This document shows positions 1 to 6,235 of a DNA stretch of 10,476 bases, piece after piece. Positions within the stretch are counted from its first letter, which is position 1; every line of letters starts with the position of its first letter. The notes beneath the pieces were generated by a model. That model was not told the origin of the DNA. It worked only from the letters and a program-made list of their open reading frames with translations, and made no database searches. The translations under genes were made by a program, and so were the position numbers. This stretch comes from an uncultured Clostridia bacterium (GTDB taxonomy: Bacteria; Bacillota; Clostridia; Oscillospirales; CAG-272): NCBI GenBank assembly GCA_937894775.1, contig CALAXC010000388.1:1-10476 (forward strand), written 5' to 3'.

Positions 1-52
1 TTTTCCTCGTTTTTTCTCACTTGCGTTTTTAAAATTTATTTTTTGCTTTTTT

Positions 53-90
53 AAAAAAAATCGAGGAATAACGGTATTTTCCGCTATTCC
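53..90 (-). terminator. Rho-independent terminator after dpaB
   Basis: Read on the minus strand, GGAATAGCGG (90-81) pairs with CCGTTATTCC (74-65). This gives a 10-bp stem with one G-U pair and a 6-base AAAATA loop. After TCGA comes a run of eight T (60-53). It begins about 20 bases past the dpaB stop codon, so the dpaAB transcript most likely ends here. Nothing else recognisable lies in bases 1-52, which are very AT-rich. Confidence 0.85.
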
Positions 91-110
91 CCGCCTATAT
101 TTTTTTATTT

Positions 111-674
111 TTACACAAAAAGCTTTTGATACTGTCTTCCTTCAAGAGCCGCATCAAGTGTCGGCTTCAGCAAAGAAAATGACGCAACCAAAGAATGAGG
201 TTTCCCAACCGGATCATCCTGCTCCATCGGTACGAAGAAAACATTTTTTCTATTCAGCATCGCCGAAATATTTTTAAGATTTGCCGAAAGTGCATCATTT
301 GAAGCAAGAGCTATCACCAATGTTCGGTTCGATCGCAGATGCGCCTTTGCCGCCATACTTACCGAGCTATCTGTAATACCCATCGCCATTTTTGCAAGTG
401 TATTTCCCGTACACGGACAGATCACAAGTGCATCAAGCTTTATCTTGGGGCCCAGCGGTTCTGCATCAACTATATTTCCTATCGGCTCTCTGCCCGTTAT
501 ATCGATCAGCTTCTCCCTTAGATCCTTCGCTGTTCCAAATCTTGTATCGGTTGAGTAAACGTTTTCGCTTACTATCGGAACTATGTCAAATCCCGCATTA
601 GCGAGATTTTCGAGCTCGTAAAGTGCCTTTTTATGAGTACAGTAAGATCCGCACATAGCAAACCCCAACATCAT
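111..674 (-). CDS. dpaB: Dipicolinate synthase subunit B
   Basis: Second subunit of dipicolinate synthase (SpoVFB), which with DpaA converts a dihydrodipicolinate-pathway intermediate to dipicolinic acid in the mother cell during sporulation. The 187-residue product fits the flavoprotein-like family of DpaB and is near its usual length of about 200. Family signatures visible are MCGSYCTH at residues 7-14, CPCTGNTLAKMAMGITDSS at 86-104, the ALASNDALS stretch at 122-130, and FVPMEQDDPVGKPHSLVASF at 147-166. The reading frame is open further upstream, to about base 773, but that part overlaps dpaA. I chose the ATG at 674 because AGGAGGGGG (690-682) sits at normal distance before it. A second ATG follows at 671. 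The start is 2 bases after the dpaA stop codon, so translational coupling is likely. A terminator follows the gene. In Bacillus subtilis this pair is followed by asd, dapG and dapA; here it is not. Confidence 0.95.
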   Translation of the reverse strand: MMLGFAMCGSYCTHKKALYELENLANAGFDIVPIVSENVYSTDTRFGTAKDLREKLIDITGREPIGNIVDAEPLGPKIKLDALVICPCTGNTLAKMAMGITDSSVSMAAKAHLRSNRTLVIALASNDALSANLKNISAMLNRKNVFFVPMEQDDPVGKPHSLVASFSLLKPTLDAALEGRQYQKLFV

Positions 675-676
675 AT

Positions 677-1567
677 CTACACCCCCTCCTCTGTAAGAAT
701 CTTTTCTATACATTCGGCAATAAGCTCTCCTGCGCTTTCGGGCGCATATTTTCCGGGTAAGGAAGATGCCCACAGAACCTTAGAACCGAGTCTTTTTGCT
801 GCCGAAAGATCTACACCGCCCGGAGAAGATGCAAGATCTACGATCTGCGTACTATTTCCCATTCTCAGCAGTTCATCCTCATAAAACAACCATTCGGGAA
901 CAGTATTAAATATCATATCCGACTCTTCACAAGCCTTTTTCAAAGATTCGCGGCATATCCTTACTCCTCTCGCACCTTCAAGCTCTGCCCATACAAGATC
1001 ACTTTCCTTTCTTGCCAAAACGCAGACATCCCCGCCAAGCTTTATAAGAATAGCACTTAATATCTTAGCTATTCTTCCAAATCCCGTTATAGTGAATTTT
1101 GCGCCTCTTATGCTCTTTTTCATATTATTCATAGCAACCGAAAGAGCCGCCTCCGCTGTAATATAAGCATTCTTTATCTGAAAAGATTCCGAAACAAAAT
1201 AATCAATAACACGCAAGCCTTTTTGTTCGGCATATTCGGTTACCTGCTTCGGTATCCTTCCGCCAATCAAAAGTATATTTTTATCTGTTTCAGAGATCAG
1301 ATCAATAATTTTATCAAGCCTTAAGGTTTCAAGGTCATAACTCGGTGCATTAAGAGTAAGGCCGTCAACGCTCGAGGGCAACGGAAGGATAACTGCAGAT
1401 GAAGCTTTGATAGCTTCGTCAATATTTTCAGGAAGATTTATTTTTTCACTTGCAGAAGGACACCCTGCAAAAGCAGAAACAAAACGTCCGCTTTCGACAA
1501 GCCTAAGTGCGGCTTTTCCCTGACGGGCATCCCCACCTAAAAAAGTTATTTTATTTTGTGGCTTCAT
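677..1567 (-). CDS. dpaA: Dipicolinate synthase subunit A
   Basis: Dehydrogenase-like subunit of dipicolinate synthase (SpoVFA), which with DpaB makes the dipicolinic acid stored with calcium in the spore core. The 296-residue length is normal for the family. The N-terminal domain opens with ITFLGGDARQGKAALRL (residues 7-23). A second Rossmann fold carries the nucleotide-binding ITGFGRIAKIL motif at 160-170. The family signature SLPGKYAPESAGE lies at 269-281. The ATG at 1567 is preceded two codons earlier by an in-frame TGA, which fixes the start. The closest Shine-Dalgarno-like stretch, AAAGGA, is rather far upstream (about 15-16 bases). dpaB follows after 2 bases. A terminator at the end of comEC separates this pair from the upstream gene, so the pair should have its own, probably sporulation-specific, promoter. 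Confidence 0.96.
   Translation of the reverse strand: MKPQNKITFLGGDARQGKAALRLVESGRFVSAFAGCPSASEKINLPENIDEAIKASSAVILPLPSSVDGLTLNAPSYDLETLRLDKIIDLISETDKNILLIGGRIPKQVTEYAEQKGLRVIDYFVSESFQIKNAYITAEAALSVAMNNMKKSIRGAKFTITGFGRIAKILSAILIKLGGDVCVLARKESDLVWAELEGARGVRICRESLKKACEESDMIFNTVPEWLFYEDELLRMGNSTQIVDLASSPGGVDLSAAKRLGSKVLWASSLPGKYAPESAGELIAECIEKILTEEGV
682..690 (-). promoter_or_regulatory. dpaB ribosome binding site inside dpaA
   Basis: AGGAGGGGG on the minus strand lies within the last codons of dpaA (encoding Glu-Glu-Gly-Val). Its GGAGG core ends 10 bases before the dpaB ATG at 674. It decides the dpaB start against the longer upstream-open frame, and it suggests the two subunits are translated in a coupled way. 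Confidence 0.8.
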
Positions 1568-1624
1568 ATATCAAATATATAGTCCTTTCTTTAAGTACCG
1601 TAAAACACAAACAGTGTCCAGTAA

Positions 1625-1633
1625 TATATTATG
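1625..1633 (-). promoter_or_regulatory. Possible sigma-K-type -10 element for dpaA
   Basis: On the minus strand CATAATATA (1633-1625) matches the known sigma-K -10 pattern CATAnnnTA, and dpaAB is a sigma-K operon in Bacillus subtilis. It would give a leader of about 50 bases. No AC-type -35 element is visible at the proper distance, and the site abuts the comEC terminator T-run, so this is tentative. Confidence 0.3.
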
Positions 1634-1634
1634 C

Positions 1635-1669
1635 AGAAAAATAAAATAAGGAGCATAAAGCCCCTTATT
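1635..1669 (-). terminator. Rho-independent terminator of comEC, overlapping its stop codon
   Basis: On the minus strand AATAAGGGGC (1669-1660) pairs with GCTCCTTATT (1654-1645) around a 5-base TTTAT loop. This is 10 bp with one G-U pair, followed by TTATTTTTC. The TAA stop of comEC (1667-1665) is inside the left arm of the stem. Confidence 0.85.
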
Positions 1670-3737
1670 TTAGCGGTAACTCAAATATTCCGTTTACGTT
1701 TCTGTCAAAAAGACGGGTTTCCCCATTATAACTATATGCGAAAGAACTTTTGGAAAATTCAAACAAAGCAGATTCGGATTTCAAATTCACCTGCCCTGTA
1801 CTGTCAAAATCAAACGTAATGTTTTTATAAATTTCCACACTTTCGTCGATTTGATACAGCCTTATTTTTATATTGTACTTTTCAGCACATTCAAATATTT
1901 CTTTGATTAAATCAATATCGCTATTTTCAAGGACTTGAGGGATATACAAATTTCTTATAGCTGTATTTTTCGACAGATATTTTACGGCATTTACATCTCC
2001 TTTATCCAATGAAGTTATAAAATATTCATCAATTTCCGTTGCATATTTCGACATATTATTAAGTACAGTAAAGCCGTTACATCCACTATTTTCACCGATA
2101 TCAACCACACTGCATTCAGCGCCTTTATCAATATAAACAACTCTCGTTTTACTTAAATTCATATATCGTATCTTCGGCTCTGACGTTACTCCAAGCACCG
2201 CAAAACAGGTTGTAAATATCAAAGCAAAAGCAACCATTGGAACAAATATCAAAAGCTTCCGCTTTATTTTTATTACCAACATAACCGCAAAAATGACAGT
2301 AAAAGCAATTATCAATATGCTTGCAAACTCGGACCTCAAAGAAACGACTCCAAATCGCATTTTAGCGAAGAATTCCACTATTTCAAGCATTAAATCCGAA
2401 AGCTGCTTCGTAAAGAAGACCAACACCGTTCCTATGTAAGGAATATTTCCAAATAACGTCGCCACCGCACACAGCGGCATTAAAACCGTAACTATCGGCG
2501 AAAGTACAAGATTACAAGGGATCGATGAGATCGACAGTTCTCCAAAAAAGTACCACATTATAGGCAGCAAGAAGAAATTAGCAACGATCGTCAGCATTAA
2601 AGTCTTTGCGCACCAAACCAAGCCTCTCAGTGAATATTTCACAAAAGGATTCTTTTGATCAGGATAAGGCATTATCGCGTCAAAATGCGGGTAAACCAGC
2701 AAAATTCCAAGTGTCGCAAGAAATGACATCCACATTCCGAGATCGTAAACAGCAAACGGTGAAAACAAAATTATGATCGCTATAGATACAAACAACGCAG
2801 TTATCGAATCATTCTCTTCATATATCAAATAGGTCAAATAAACCGCAAAGAGCATCAAGACCGAGCGCACCGCCGATGCGACAAAAGCTGATAATGCAAG
2901 GAAAAATATTGCAAACAGCGATATAATTATTATTCTGATCCCCTTTTTCACCGATAAAGCTCTCAACAGCAGTTCCAATGCACCCATAAGCAAGACTATA
3001 TGCATTCCGCTGACTGCAAGTATATGTAAAGTTCCCGAACGTTTAAAATCAGAATAAGTTTTGGAATCTATATCGCTTTTATCATTGACAAGTAAGCCCT
3101 TTACGATTCCACCGTGTGAATCAAAAATACCGTCAACATATTCACCAAAATTCAGCCGAAGCGCGTGACAAAGAGCAACTATTCCATCGTAAGAAAAATA
3201 ATTTTTCTCTTCATTTTTGTCTAGATAAAACTCTTTGACCTCCTGAGCGCTGAGTACAAGCAATTTGGACCTATCGTATGGATCGGCTATTCTTTCTATC
3301 TCTGCATTAAATATAAGTCTGTCGCCAAAATCAAGATCACTTATTCCCACATCAACAATTTCAGCTTTTATACTGACGTCTTTATCTCCTGCTCTCAAAA
3401 GCTTTACGTCATAAGAATCTTCGCCTGAGCTTTTGATGATCTTTACCATAACAGTCGAAGTTCCAACAAAAGAACTCGCCTCATTTTCGGCACGCGTTAT
3501 AAAAAAATAAGAAGAAAACGCACTGACACCTATTGCCGTACAAACAAATATCGAAAACAGTGCCTTGAAAAGATCTTTTTTGAACTTCAAAAACACAATT
3601 CCAAAAGCTATAGCAAATATTACAGCAAAAACAGCAACCGCAATTTTAAAAGCTCCGCTAATAAAGCAGCATAAAAGTGCTGTAAGAGCAAAAAGAAATG
3701 TAATTATAGTCAGATAACGTCTGTTGAATAATTCCAT
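1665..3737 (-). CDS. comEC: ComEC/Rec2-family DNA uptake channel protein
   Basis: Inner-membrane channel protein that moves single-stranded DNA into the cell during natural transformation. The 690 residues are shorter than Bacillus subtilis ComEC (about 776). Residues 1-80 hold N-terminal membrane segments, and 85-175 form a soluble region resembling the family's OB-like domain. The Competence domain begins at about 205, with the hallmark SGTLHILAVSGMHIVLL at 234-250. Many hydrophobic segments follow to about 515, including GMWMSFLATLGILL at 334-347. The C-terminal region (520-690) sits where the metallo-beta-lactamase domain belongs, but the key residues are largely missing. DVGQGD is replaced by NLSKTR (527-532), and the HxDxDH site reads SLDKGD (576-581). 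The channel part looks intact, while hydrolysis by the C-terminal domain is doubtful. AAGGAGG lies about 7 bases before the ATG, and a good promoter precedes it. No other competence gene is in the window. Confidence 0.94.
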   Translation of the reverse strand: MELFNRRYLTIITFLFALTALLCCFISGAFKIAVAVFAVIFAIAFGIVFLKFKKDLFKALFSIFVCTAIGVSAFSSYFFITRAENEASSFVGTSTVMVKIIKSSGEDSYDVKLLRAGDKDVSIKAEIVDVGISDLDFGDRLIFNAEIERIADPYDRSKLLVLSAQEVKEFYLDKNEEKNYFSYDGIVALCHALRLNFGEYVDGIFDSHGGIVKGLLVNDKSDIDSKTYSDFKRSGTLHILAVSGMHIVLLMGALELLLRALSVKKGIRIIIISLFAIFFLALSAFVASAVRSVLMLFAVYLTYLIYEENDSITALFVSIAIIILFSPFAVYDLGMWMSFLATLGILLVYPHFDAIMPYPDQKNPFVKYSLRGLVWCAKTLMLTIVANFFLLPIMWYFFGELSISSIPCNLVLSPIVTVLMPLCAVATLFGNIPYIGTVLVFFTKQLSDLMLEIVEFFAKMRFGVVSLRSEFASILIIAFTVIFAVMLVIKIKRKLLIFVPMVAFALIFTTCFAVLGVTSEPKIRYMNLSKTRVVYIDKGAECSVVDIGENSGCNGFTVLNNMSKYATEIDEYFITSLDKGDVNAVKYLSKNTAIRNLYIPQVLENSDIDLIKEIFECAEKYNIKIRLYQIDESVEIYKNITFDFDSTGQVNLKSESALFEFSKSSFAYSYNGETRLFDRNVNGIFELPLK

Positions 3738-3765
3738 ACTTTTTCCTCCTTGATGATTTCATTTT

Positions 3766-3794
3766 AATATATCATATTTATATTAAATTGTCAA
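3766..3794 (-). promoter_or_regulatory. Sigma-A promoter of comEC
   Basis: On the minus strand there is TTGACA (3794-3789), a 17-base spacer, and TATATT (3771-3766). The spacer ends in TGA, giving an extended TGn -10. Transcription would start near 3759, about 22 bases before the comEC ATG. The promoter shares the 201-base gap with the divergent acpP promoter. Confidence 0.75.
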
Positions 3795-3850
3795 TTAAAT
3801 TAACACTTTTTGTATATTTCGTAAAATTAAAAGCAAAAAGCATTTTTTAC

Positions 3851-3879
3851 TTGACATAATATAGAAAATAGTGTATAAT
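3851..3879 (+). promoter_or_regulatory. Consensus sigma-A promoter of acpP
   Basis: A perfect TTGACA (3851-3856) and a perfect TATAAT (3874-3879) are separated by 17 bases. A- and T-tracts just upstream (about 3825-3849) resemble an UP element. The start would be near 3886, giving a leader of about 52 bases. I saw no FapR-like or FabT-like operator palindrome. The promoter predicts strong, constitutive expression, as expected for acyl carrier protein. Confidence 0.85.
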
Positions 3880-3938
3880 TTATAAGGTAATCAATATAAT
3901 TATAAAAACGATTAAATCTTATATTTGGAGGAATCAAA

Positions 3939-4166
3939 ATGTACGATAAGTTTGTTGAACTTCTTGTTGAAGAGCTTCAGATCGATCCTGCTGAGATCAC
4001 TATGGATGCGGAGCTTTCTAACGATCTCGGTATTAACTCGATCGAGCTTGCTGACCTTGTTATGATATGCGAGGAAAAATTCGGTATCACCATAGAAGAT
4101 GATGACATCCGTAAATTCACAACTGTCGGCGACGTTGTTGCATACCTTGAGACTCTTGACGCTTAA
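3939..4166 (+). CDS. acpP: Acyl carrier protein
   Basis: Small acidic cytosolic carrier that holds growing acyl chains as thioesters on a 4'-phosphopantetheine arm during fatty acid synthesis. Its 75 residues match the usual length. The modification site lies in DLGINSIELADLVMICEEKFG (29-49, helix II), with Ser34 as the expected attachment residue. The common DSL triad is NSI here, a conservative variant. The C-terminal part, TTVGDVVAYLETLDA (61-75), is typical. GGAGG sits 7 bases before the ATG. The gene is monocistronic, with its own consensus promoter upstream and a long hairpin terminator downstream. It is not beside fab genes, so it could be the housekeeping AcpP or a second, specialised carrier. 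Housekeeping use is favoured by the strong promoter. Confidence 0.95.
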   Translation: MYDKFVELLVEELQIDPAEITMDAELSNDLGINSIELADLVMICEEKFGITIEDDDIRKFTTVGDVVAYLETLDA

Positions 4167-4204
4167 GCTTAATATGCGGCATCAAATTAACTGTTATATT
4201 TGAT

Positions 4205-4246
4205 AAAAAAAGCTGTTTTAATGTATCACATTAAAACAGCTTTTTT
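4205..4246. terminator. Bidirectional terminator between acpP and the P-loop gene
   Basis: GCTGTTTTAATG (4212-4223) pairs perfectly with CATTAAAACAGC (4229-4240) around a TATCA loop. The 12-bp stem is flanked by an A run on the left and a T run on the right that extend the pairing. It serves acpP on the plus strand and the convergent P-loop gene on the minus strand, whose stop codon is at 4271-4269. Confidence 0.92.
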
Positions 4247-4268
4247 ATTTATCAGTTATTATGTAAGC

Positions 4269-4676
4269 TTAGATATACTTATTTACAACTGCACTTGCTT
4301 CTTCTACCGGAATGGAAGAAGTCATAACGATATTTACACCGAGCTTCTCGGAAAGCTTTTCTACAAGCTCAACAAATCCGTCAAACTCAGCCGCGTTGTT
4401 ACCGCATATTTTAAGCGCAGAATCAACAAAAAGATCAGTAATATCATGATTGCTTGCAAAAATACCGGCGATAAAACCGTAAAGTGCATCTGTATCAGCA
4501 ACAAAATATTCCTCTGTATTTATAAGTCTTACCGAAGACTTAACGTCATAACGGAGTTTTACCCCCTTCTCTATACAAACCACATCACCTTTAGACTCAG
4601 CAGAAGCCGCATTTACAAGGTTGATGAGAGCCTTTGTTTTACCCGTACCTTTTACACCGATGATCAATTTTAACAT
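4269..4676 (-). CDS. Small P-loop NTPase-like protein of unknown function
   Basis: A 135-residue cytosolic protein that I cannot assign to a pathway. The N-terminus MLKLIIGVKGTGKTKALINL carries a canonical Walker A motif, GVKGTGKT at residues 7-14. A candidate Walker B strand is DLFVD at 81-85. A further hydrophobic strand, NIVMTSS at 115-121, could be a sensor-type strand near the end of a minimal RecA/ASCE-like core. There is no signal peptide, membrane segment or extra domain, so it is close to a bare nucleotide-binding fold. AGGAGG lies about 9 bases before the ATG at 4676, and a good sigma-A promoter precedes it, so this is a real gene. It stands between pgi (same strand, 103 bases upstream) and the convergent acpP. 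Such short proteins are often labelled generically as ATP-binding or PilT-like; nothing here supports a role in motility. Confidence 0.88.
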   Translation of the reverse strand: MLKLIIGVKGTGKTKALINLVNAASAESKGDVVCIEKGVKLRYDVKSSVRLINTEEYFVADTDALYGFIAGIFASNHDITDLFVDSALKICGNNAAEFDGFVELVEKLSEKLGVNIVMTSSIPVEEASAVVNKYI

Positions 4677-4719
4677 GTATGGAACCTCCTAATTTTTATT
4701 GAGTTTTATACTCATTTAT

Positions 4720-4748
4720 ATTATACCGCAAAATGCTCAATTTTTCAA
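4720..4748 (-). promoter_or_regulatory. Sigma-A promoter of the P-loop gene
   Basis: On the minus strand there is TTGAAA (4748-4743), a 17-base spacer, and TATAAT (4725-4720). The start would be near 4713, giving a leader of about 37 bases that ends in AGGAGG. No clear terminator for pgi lies in the same gap, so some read-through from pgi is also possible. Confidence 0.72.
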
Positions 4749-4779
4749 TAGTTTTTTGAGAATTTTTGTATATTTTTTA

Positions 4780-6123
4780 TTACTTGAGTCTTGCCTCGAG
4801 AGCAGCCTTCTCAGATTCATATCCCGGCTTACCCAAAAGCGCAAACATATTCTTCTTATATGCCTCTACACCGGGCTGATTGAAAGGATTTACACCGAGA
4901 ACATACCCTGAAACTCCGCAAGCAAACTCAAAGAAGTAAAGAAGATAGCCCAAAGAATATTCACTCTTATCGGCAACTTCAATAAGTATATTGGGTGTTC
5001 CGCCATCAACGTGAGCGAGAATAGTTCCCTTCATCGCCATCTTATTGACCTCATTAAGATCAACTCCCGCAAGGAAATTAAGTCCGTCTACGTTTGCCTC
5101 ATCAAACGGAACAGGCTTCTTTTCGTTAGTATCATTTACAGAAACTACCGTTTCAAATATAGTACGTGAACCGTCCTGAATAAACTGTCCAAGCGAATGA
5201 AGATCGGTAGAGAATATAACGGATGCAGGGAAAATACCCTTCTTATCCTTACCCTCACTCTCGCCGTAAAGCTGTTTCCACCACTCGTTAAGCATAGCTG
5301 CATAAGGTTCATAATTTACAAGTATTTCAGTTCCCTTTCCGTTTCTGTACATAAGATTACGGAGCGCTACATACTTCATACAGTCATTCTTTTCAATGTC
5401 AGCAGATGCCTTATATTCTGTAGCCGCATCAGCTGCACCCTTCATAAGAGCATCTATATCTGTGCCCGAAACCGCAATAGGAAGAAGACCTACTGCTGTA
5501 AGTACAGAGAAACGTCCTCCTACGTTATCCGGAACAACAAAAGTTTCGTATCCTGCCTCATCAGAGAACTTTTTAAGAGTTCCTCTTGCCTTATCGGTAG
5601 TAACAAAAATTCTTTCCTTTGCTTCTTCCTTACCGTACTTCTTCTCAAGAAGCTCACGGAATACACGGAAAGCAACAGCAGGCTCTGTAGTTGTACCCGA
5701 TTTAGAAATAACATTTATACATATATCCTTGCCCTCACATATTGCAAGAAGTTCGTTAAGCGACTGAGCGCTTATATTACAACCCGAGAAATATATATCG
5801 GGTGTTCCCTCGTGCTTAAGATTATTATAAAGCGGAGATTTTACATATTCGATAACAGCTCTTGCTCCAAGATAAGAACCGCCTATACCGATAACAACAA
5901 ATACATCACACTTTTTCTGTATTTTTTTTGCTGCCTCTTTAATTCTTACATATTCTTCTTTATCATAATCAAAAGGAAGGTTTACCCAACCCAAAAAGTC
6001 GTTACCCTCTCCGTTTCCTGCGAGCAAGCACTTATGAGCTGCCTCAACCTCTGCGCTAATGGCCTTAAGCTCGTCATCTTTAATAAAAGATTTAATGTAA
6101 GTATCATTTAATCTGAGTGTCAT
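4780..6123 (-). CDS. pgi: Glucose-6-phosphate isomerase
   Basis: Cytosolic glycolytic enzyme that interconverts glucose 6-phosphate and fructose 6-phosphate. The 447 residues match the short bacterial (Bacillus-type) form. The sugar-isomerase (SIS) fold is seen in VVIGIGGSYLGARA (76-89) and in the phosphate-binding VISKSGTTTEPAV (138-150). PGI signature 1 is DNVGGRFSVLTAVG at 199-212. The YGESEGKD stretch at 286-293 holds the expected catalytic glutamate (Glu290). PGI signature 2 spans GYVLGVNPFNQPGVEAYK at 406-423, ending in the conserved Lys423. GAGG lies 8 bases before the ATG. The upstream gap to the carboxypeptidase is 112 bases and holds a likely promoter. The downstream gap shows no strong hairpin. 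All expected motifs are intact, so the assignment is firm. Confidence 0.98.
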   Translation of the reverse strand: MTLRLNDTYIKSFIKDDELKAISAEVEAAHKCLLAGNGEGNDFLGWVNLPFDYDKEEYVRIKEAAKKIQKKCDVFVVIGIGGSYLGARAVIEYVKSPLYNNLKHEGTPDIYFSGCNISAQSLNELLAICEGKDICINVISKSGTTTEPAVAFRVFRELLEKKYGKEEAKERIFVTTDKARGTLKKFSDEAGYETFVVPDNVGGRFSVLTAVGLLPIAVSGTDIDALMKGAADAATEYKASADIEKNDCMKYVALRNLMYRNGKGTEILVNYEPYAAMLNEWWKQLYGESEGKDKKGIFPASVIFSTDLHSLGQFIQDGSRTIFETVVSVNDTNEKKPVPFDEANVDGLNFLAGVDLNEVNKMAMKGTILAHVDGGTPNILIEVADKSEYSLGYLLYFFEFACGVSGYVLGVNPFNQPGVEAYKKNMFALLGKPGYESEKAALEARLK

Positions 6124-6169
6124 TTTTGTACCTCTTTTTTTGTGAATTTGAATTTTATGTATTCATTTT

Positions 6170-6175
6170 ATTATA
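6170..6175 (-). promoter_or_regulatory. Probable -10 element of the pgi promoter
   Basis: TATAAT on the minus strand (6175-6170) lies about 46 bases before the pgi ATG, in an AT-rich gap. No good TTGACA-like -35 is found at 16-18 bases, so only the -10 is supported. I saw no clear terminator hairpin for the upstream carboxypeptidase gene in this gap, so read-through from it is possible. Confidence 0.45.
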
Positions 6176-6235
6176 CAATATTACATTGTTGAATTTTAGA
6201 ACAAATTGTGACTTTTTTAAGAACTTTTTTGTTTT

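Noticed and set aside
675..773. Longer N-terminus for dpaB
   Set aside because: The frame is open upstream, but that stretch overlaps dpaA, is Arg/Lys-rich and unlike the family, and the strong AGGAGG-type site fits the ATG at 674.
3738..3938. Regulatory palindrome or riboswitch in the comEC-acpP gap
   Set aside because: The gap is AT-rich and is fully accounted for by two divergent promoters and short leaders. I saw no extended palindrome or conserved leader fold.
4200..4673. Plus-strand open frame of 157 codons downstream of acpP
   Set aside because: It starts just before the acpP terminator hairpin and runs through it and the antisense of the P-loop gene, with a Lys/Tyr/Cys-rich translation. 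It is better explained as a shadow.
4737..4760. Weak inverted repeat CTCAA...TTGAG after pgi as a terminator
   Set aside because: Only 5 bp of stem with a large loop, and the T run is on the wrong side for pgi. It also overlaps the P-loop gene promoter.
5197..6111. Plus-strand open frame of 304 codons opposite pgi
   Set aside because: It lies wholly antisense to an intact pgi with all signature motifs. Its translation is rich in Cys, Ser, Ile and Arg with no recognisable domain, as expected of a shadow frame.
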